DNA of 7,715 nt. Origin: an uncultured Prosthecobacter sp. GTDB lineage: Bacteria; Verrucomicrobiota; Verrucomicrobiia; Verrucomicrobiales; Verrucomicrobiaceae. The stretch lies in contig CALDGV010000460.1 in the NCBI GenBank assembly GCA_937941745.1, positions 1-7,715 of the forward strand. The letters are read 5' to 3'. The translations under genes were made by a program, and so were the position numbers. The notes beneath the pieces are model-generated. The model was not told the origin of the DNA. It searched no databases and saw nothing but the letters and a program-made list of their open reading frames with translations. This document shows positions 6,575 to 7,715 of this stretch, piece after piece (within the stretch, counting starts at the first letter, position 1; each line of letters begins with the position of its first letter).

Positions 6575-7492
6575 TTATTTTTGATCCAGGGCCATGCGCC
6601 CCAGCGCGAGCGAGCCGAGCAGGCCGCTGTTGGAGCCAAGGCCTGGAGCGACGACAAACTGATCGATCTCCCGGCCGACCTGCGGGATGAGCAGGTAGCC
6701 ATTCAGGTGGCTCATGAGTTTCCCGCGGATCAGCGGGATAAGGTGGGGCTGCCCCATCACACCGCCACCCAGGATGATCCGGCGCGGGGAAAGCGTGAGC
6801 GTGAGATTCATCAGGGCATGGGCCATGACATCGGCGATCTCCTCCCAGGCCGGATGCTCCATTGGCAACGTGTCGGCTCTTACTCCCCAGCGCTTCGCGA
6901 TGGCCGGGCCGCAGACGTAACCTTCGACGCAGCTTTTGTGGAAGGGGCACTGGCAGTCACGCTGGGTGGCAAAGCTGTTCACCGGCGGAGGCACGGCCAA
7001 ATGGCCGATCTCAGGATGCAGGGCGCCATGCAGGAGCTGGCCGTTCACCAACACCCCTCCGCCTACTCCAGTGCCGACCGTGATGTAGATGAGAGGATCC
7101 AGGCCCTTGCCGGCTCCCCAGAGGTATTCCGCCAGGACAGCCGCATTCACATCGGTGTCGAAACCGACGGGAACCTTGAAGCGGTTTTTGAAGCGGGTGA
7201 CCACATCCGTGTGCTGCCATCCAGGCTTGGGTGTGGAGGTGATGAAACCATAGGTTTCGCTCAGCGGATTCAGATCCACCGGCCCAAAGCTGCCGATGCC
7301 GATGGCCTCAAAATGGCCGTGCTCCGCCTTGGCCTTGGAAAGCCAGCGGGAGACCATTTCCAGGGTTTCATCAGGTGATGTGGTGTCGATCCTCTGCGTG
7401 GCCAGGACCTCGTTCGGCCCACGGCCGACCCCGCAGACAATCTTGGTGCCACCCATCTCAATGGCAGCAATGAGAGGAGCGGCGGTGCTCAT
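6575..7492 (-). CDS. ROK-family sugar kinase, fructokinase-like
   Basis: This 305-residue protein is a ROK kinase, which phosphorylates a hexose with ATP in the cytoplasm. Visible features are the phosphate-binding start IEMGGTK (11-17), GIGSFGPVD (65-73), the catalytic Asp114 in DTDVNAA, the glycine-rich GTGVGGG (140-146), the EIGH zinc/sugar motif with His164, and the cysteine cluster CQCPFHKSCVEG (180-191) that fits the ROK zinc site with Cys182, His185 and Cys188 as likely ligands. The CPxHxxCxEG form resembles Bacillus YdhR-type fructokinases more than glucokinases with CxCGxxGCxE, so fructose or mannose is the better guess. There is no N-terminal helix-turn-helix, so it is an enzyme and not a ROK repressor. 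The ATG overlaps the metF stop by four bases (ATGA), and the lolD-like gene follows 9 bp after the stop. No sugar transport gene is adjacent. Confidence 0.9.
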   Translation of the reverse strand: MSTAAPLIAAIEMGGTKIVCGVGRGPNEVLATQRIDTTSPDETLEMVSRWLSKAKAEHGHFEAIGIGSFGPVDLNPLSETYGFITSTPKPGWQHTDVVTRFKNRFKVPVGFDTDVNAAVLAEYLWGAGKGLDPLIYITVGTGVGGGVLVNGQLLHGALHPEIGHLAVPPPVNSFATQRDCQCPFHKSCVEGYVCGPAIAKRWGVRADTLPMEHPAWEEIADVMAHALMNLTLTLSPRRIILGGGVMGQPHLIPLIRGKLMSHLNGYLLIPQVGREIDQFVVAPGLGSNSGLLGSLALGRMALDQK

Positions 7493-7715
7493 GCGCGGAC
7501 AGCAGCGGAATCCCGGATGCCGAGGCTGGCATAGATCTCACGCGTGGCCTGGGATTTGTTGAGGGTGTAGAAGTGGATGCCATCCACGCCATGCTCCAGC
7601 AGGTCGCGGCACTGCTCCGTGGCGTAATGCACGCCCACACGTTGCACGGCGGCCTCGTCATTGCCCGCACGCTGGATGGCGCGCAGCAGCTTCGCCGGAT
7701 AGCGGGCTCCTGCGG
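7489..7715 (-). CDS. metF: 5,10-methylenetetrahydrofolate reductase, C-terminal part (cut by window edge)
   Basis: Reading the minus strand from the right edge in the frame that ends at the TGA (7491-7489) gives about 75 residues with the MetF C-terminal pattern: RYPAKLLRAIQRAGNDEAAVQ, then RVGVHYATEQCRDLLEHG, then VDGIHFYTLNKSQATREIY and a short tail. MetF is a FAD enzyme that reduces methylene-tetrahydrofolate to methyl-tetrahydrofolate, supplying the methyl group for methionine synthesis. The segment ATEQCRDLL and GIHFYTLN are strongly conserved in the family, so the call is secure although the FAD-binding N-terminal part lies outside the window. The stop overlaps the ATG of the ROK kinase by four bases, so metF is likely upstream in the same operon. 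Any promoter or methionine-responsive riboswitch would lie beyond the window. Confidence 0.92.
   Translation of the reverse strand, partial: AGARYPAKLLRAIQRAGNDEAAVQRVGVHYATEQCRDLLEHGVDGIHFYTLNKSQATREIYASLGIRDSAAVRA

Noticed and set aside
6146..7378. A 410-codon open frame on the plus strand across the lolD-like and ROK genes
   Set aside because: It is antisense to two genes with complete catalytic motifs, crosses their junction, and its translation shows no recognisable domain; long antisense frames are common in GC-rich coding DNA.

Overview
The window is GC-rich bacterial DNA that most resembles the Verrucomicrobia (a Verrucomicrobiaceae type such as Prosthecobacter). The main evidence is the large secreted propeller/HEAT/cytochrome c protein, a family typical of the Planctomycetes-Verrucomicrobia group, together with a cupin-type AraC regulator and start sites that mostly lack Shine-Dalgarno sequences. 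No database search was run, so the lineage is an inference.

Layout. The left half (97-3912) reads on the plus strand: an AraC-family regulator, a SufE-like sulfur acceptor, and an 808-residue exported protein with a signal peptide, a propeller-like dehydrogenase domain, HEAT-like repeats and a C-terminal CxxCH cytochrome c domain. The right half (3943-7715) reads on the minus strand. In transcription order it holds the C-terminal end of MetF (cut by the window edge), a ROK-family sugar kinase, a LolD-like ABC ATPase, a DUF3445 protein (heme-dependent oxidative N-demethylase family), then after a 57-bp gap a YlbF/YmcA-family protein with a Gly/Cys tail, and a second MacB/LolD-type ABC ATPase. 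The two halves converge with 30 bp between them.

How the genes fit together. metF, the ROK kinase, the lolD-like gene and the DUF3445 gene overlap by 4 bp or lie 9 bp apart, so they very probably share a transcript and are translationally coupled. The ylbF-like gene and the second ATPase gene are also adjacent or overlapping. Functions are mixed: one-carbon metabolism, sugar phosphorylation, lipoprotein or export ATPases, a probable heme enzyme and a possible metal- or Fe-S-binding YlbF protein. Neither ABC ATPase has a permease gene in the window. The most suggestive links are MetF with a putative N-demethylase (both can touch one-carbon units) and the cysteine-rich tail of the YlbF-like protein. 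No RNA gene, CRISPR array, insertion sequence or prophage was seen. Gene density is high; no gap exceeds 100 bp.
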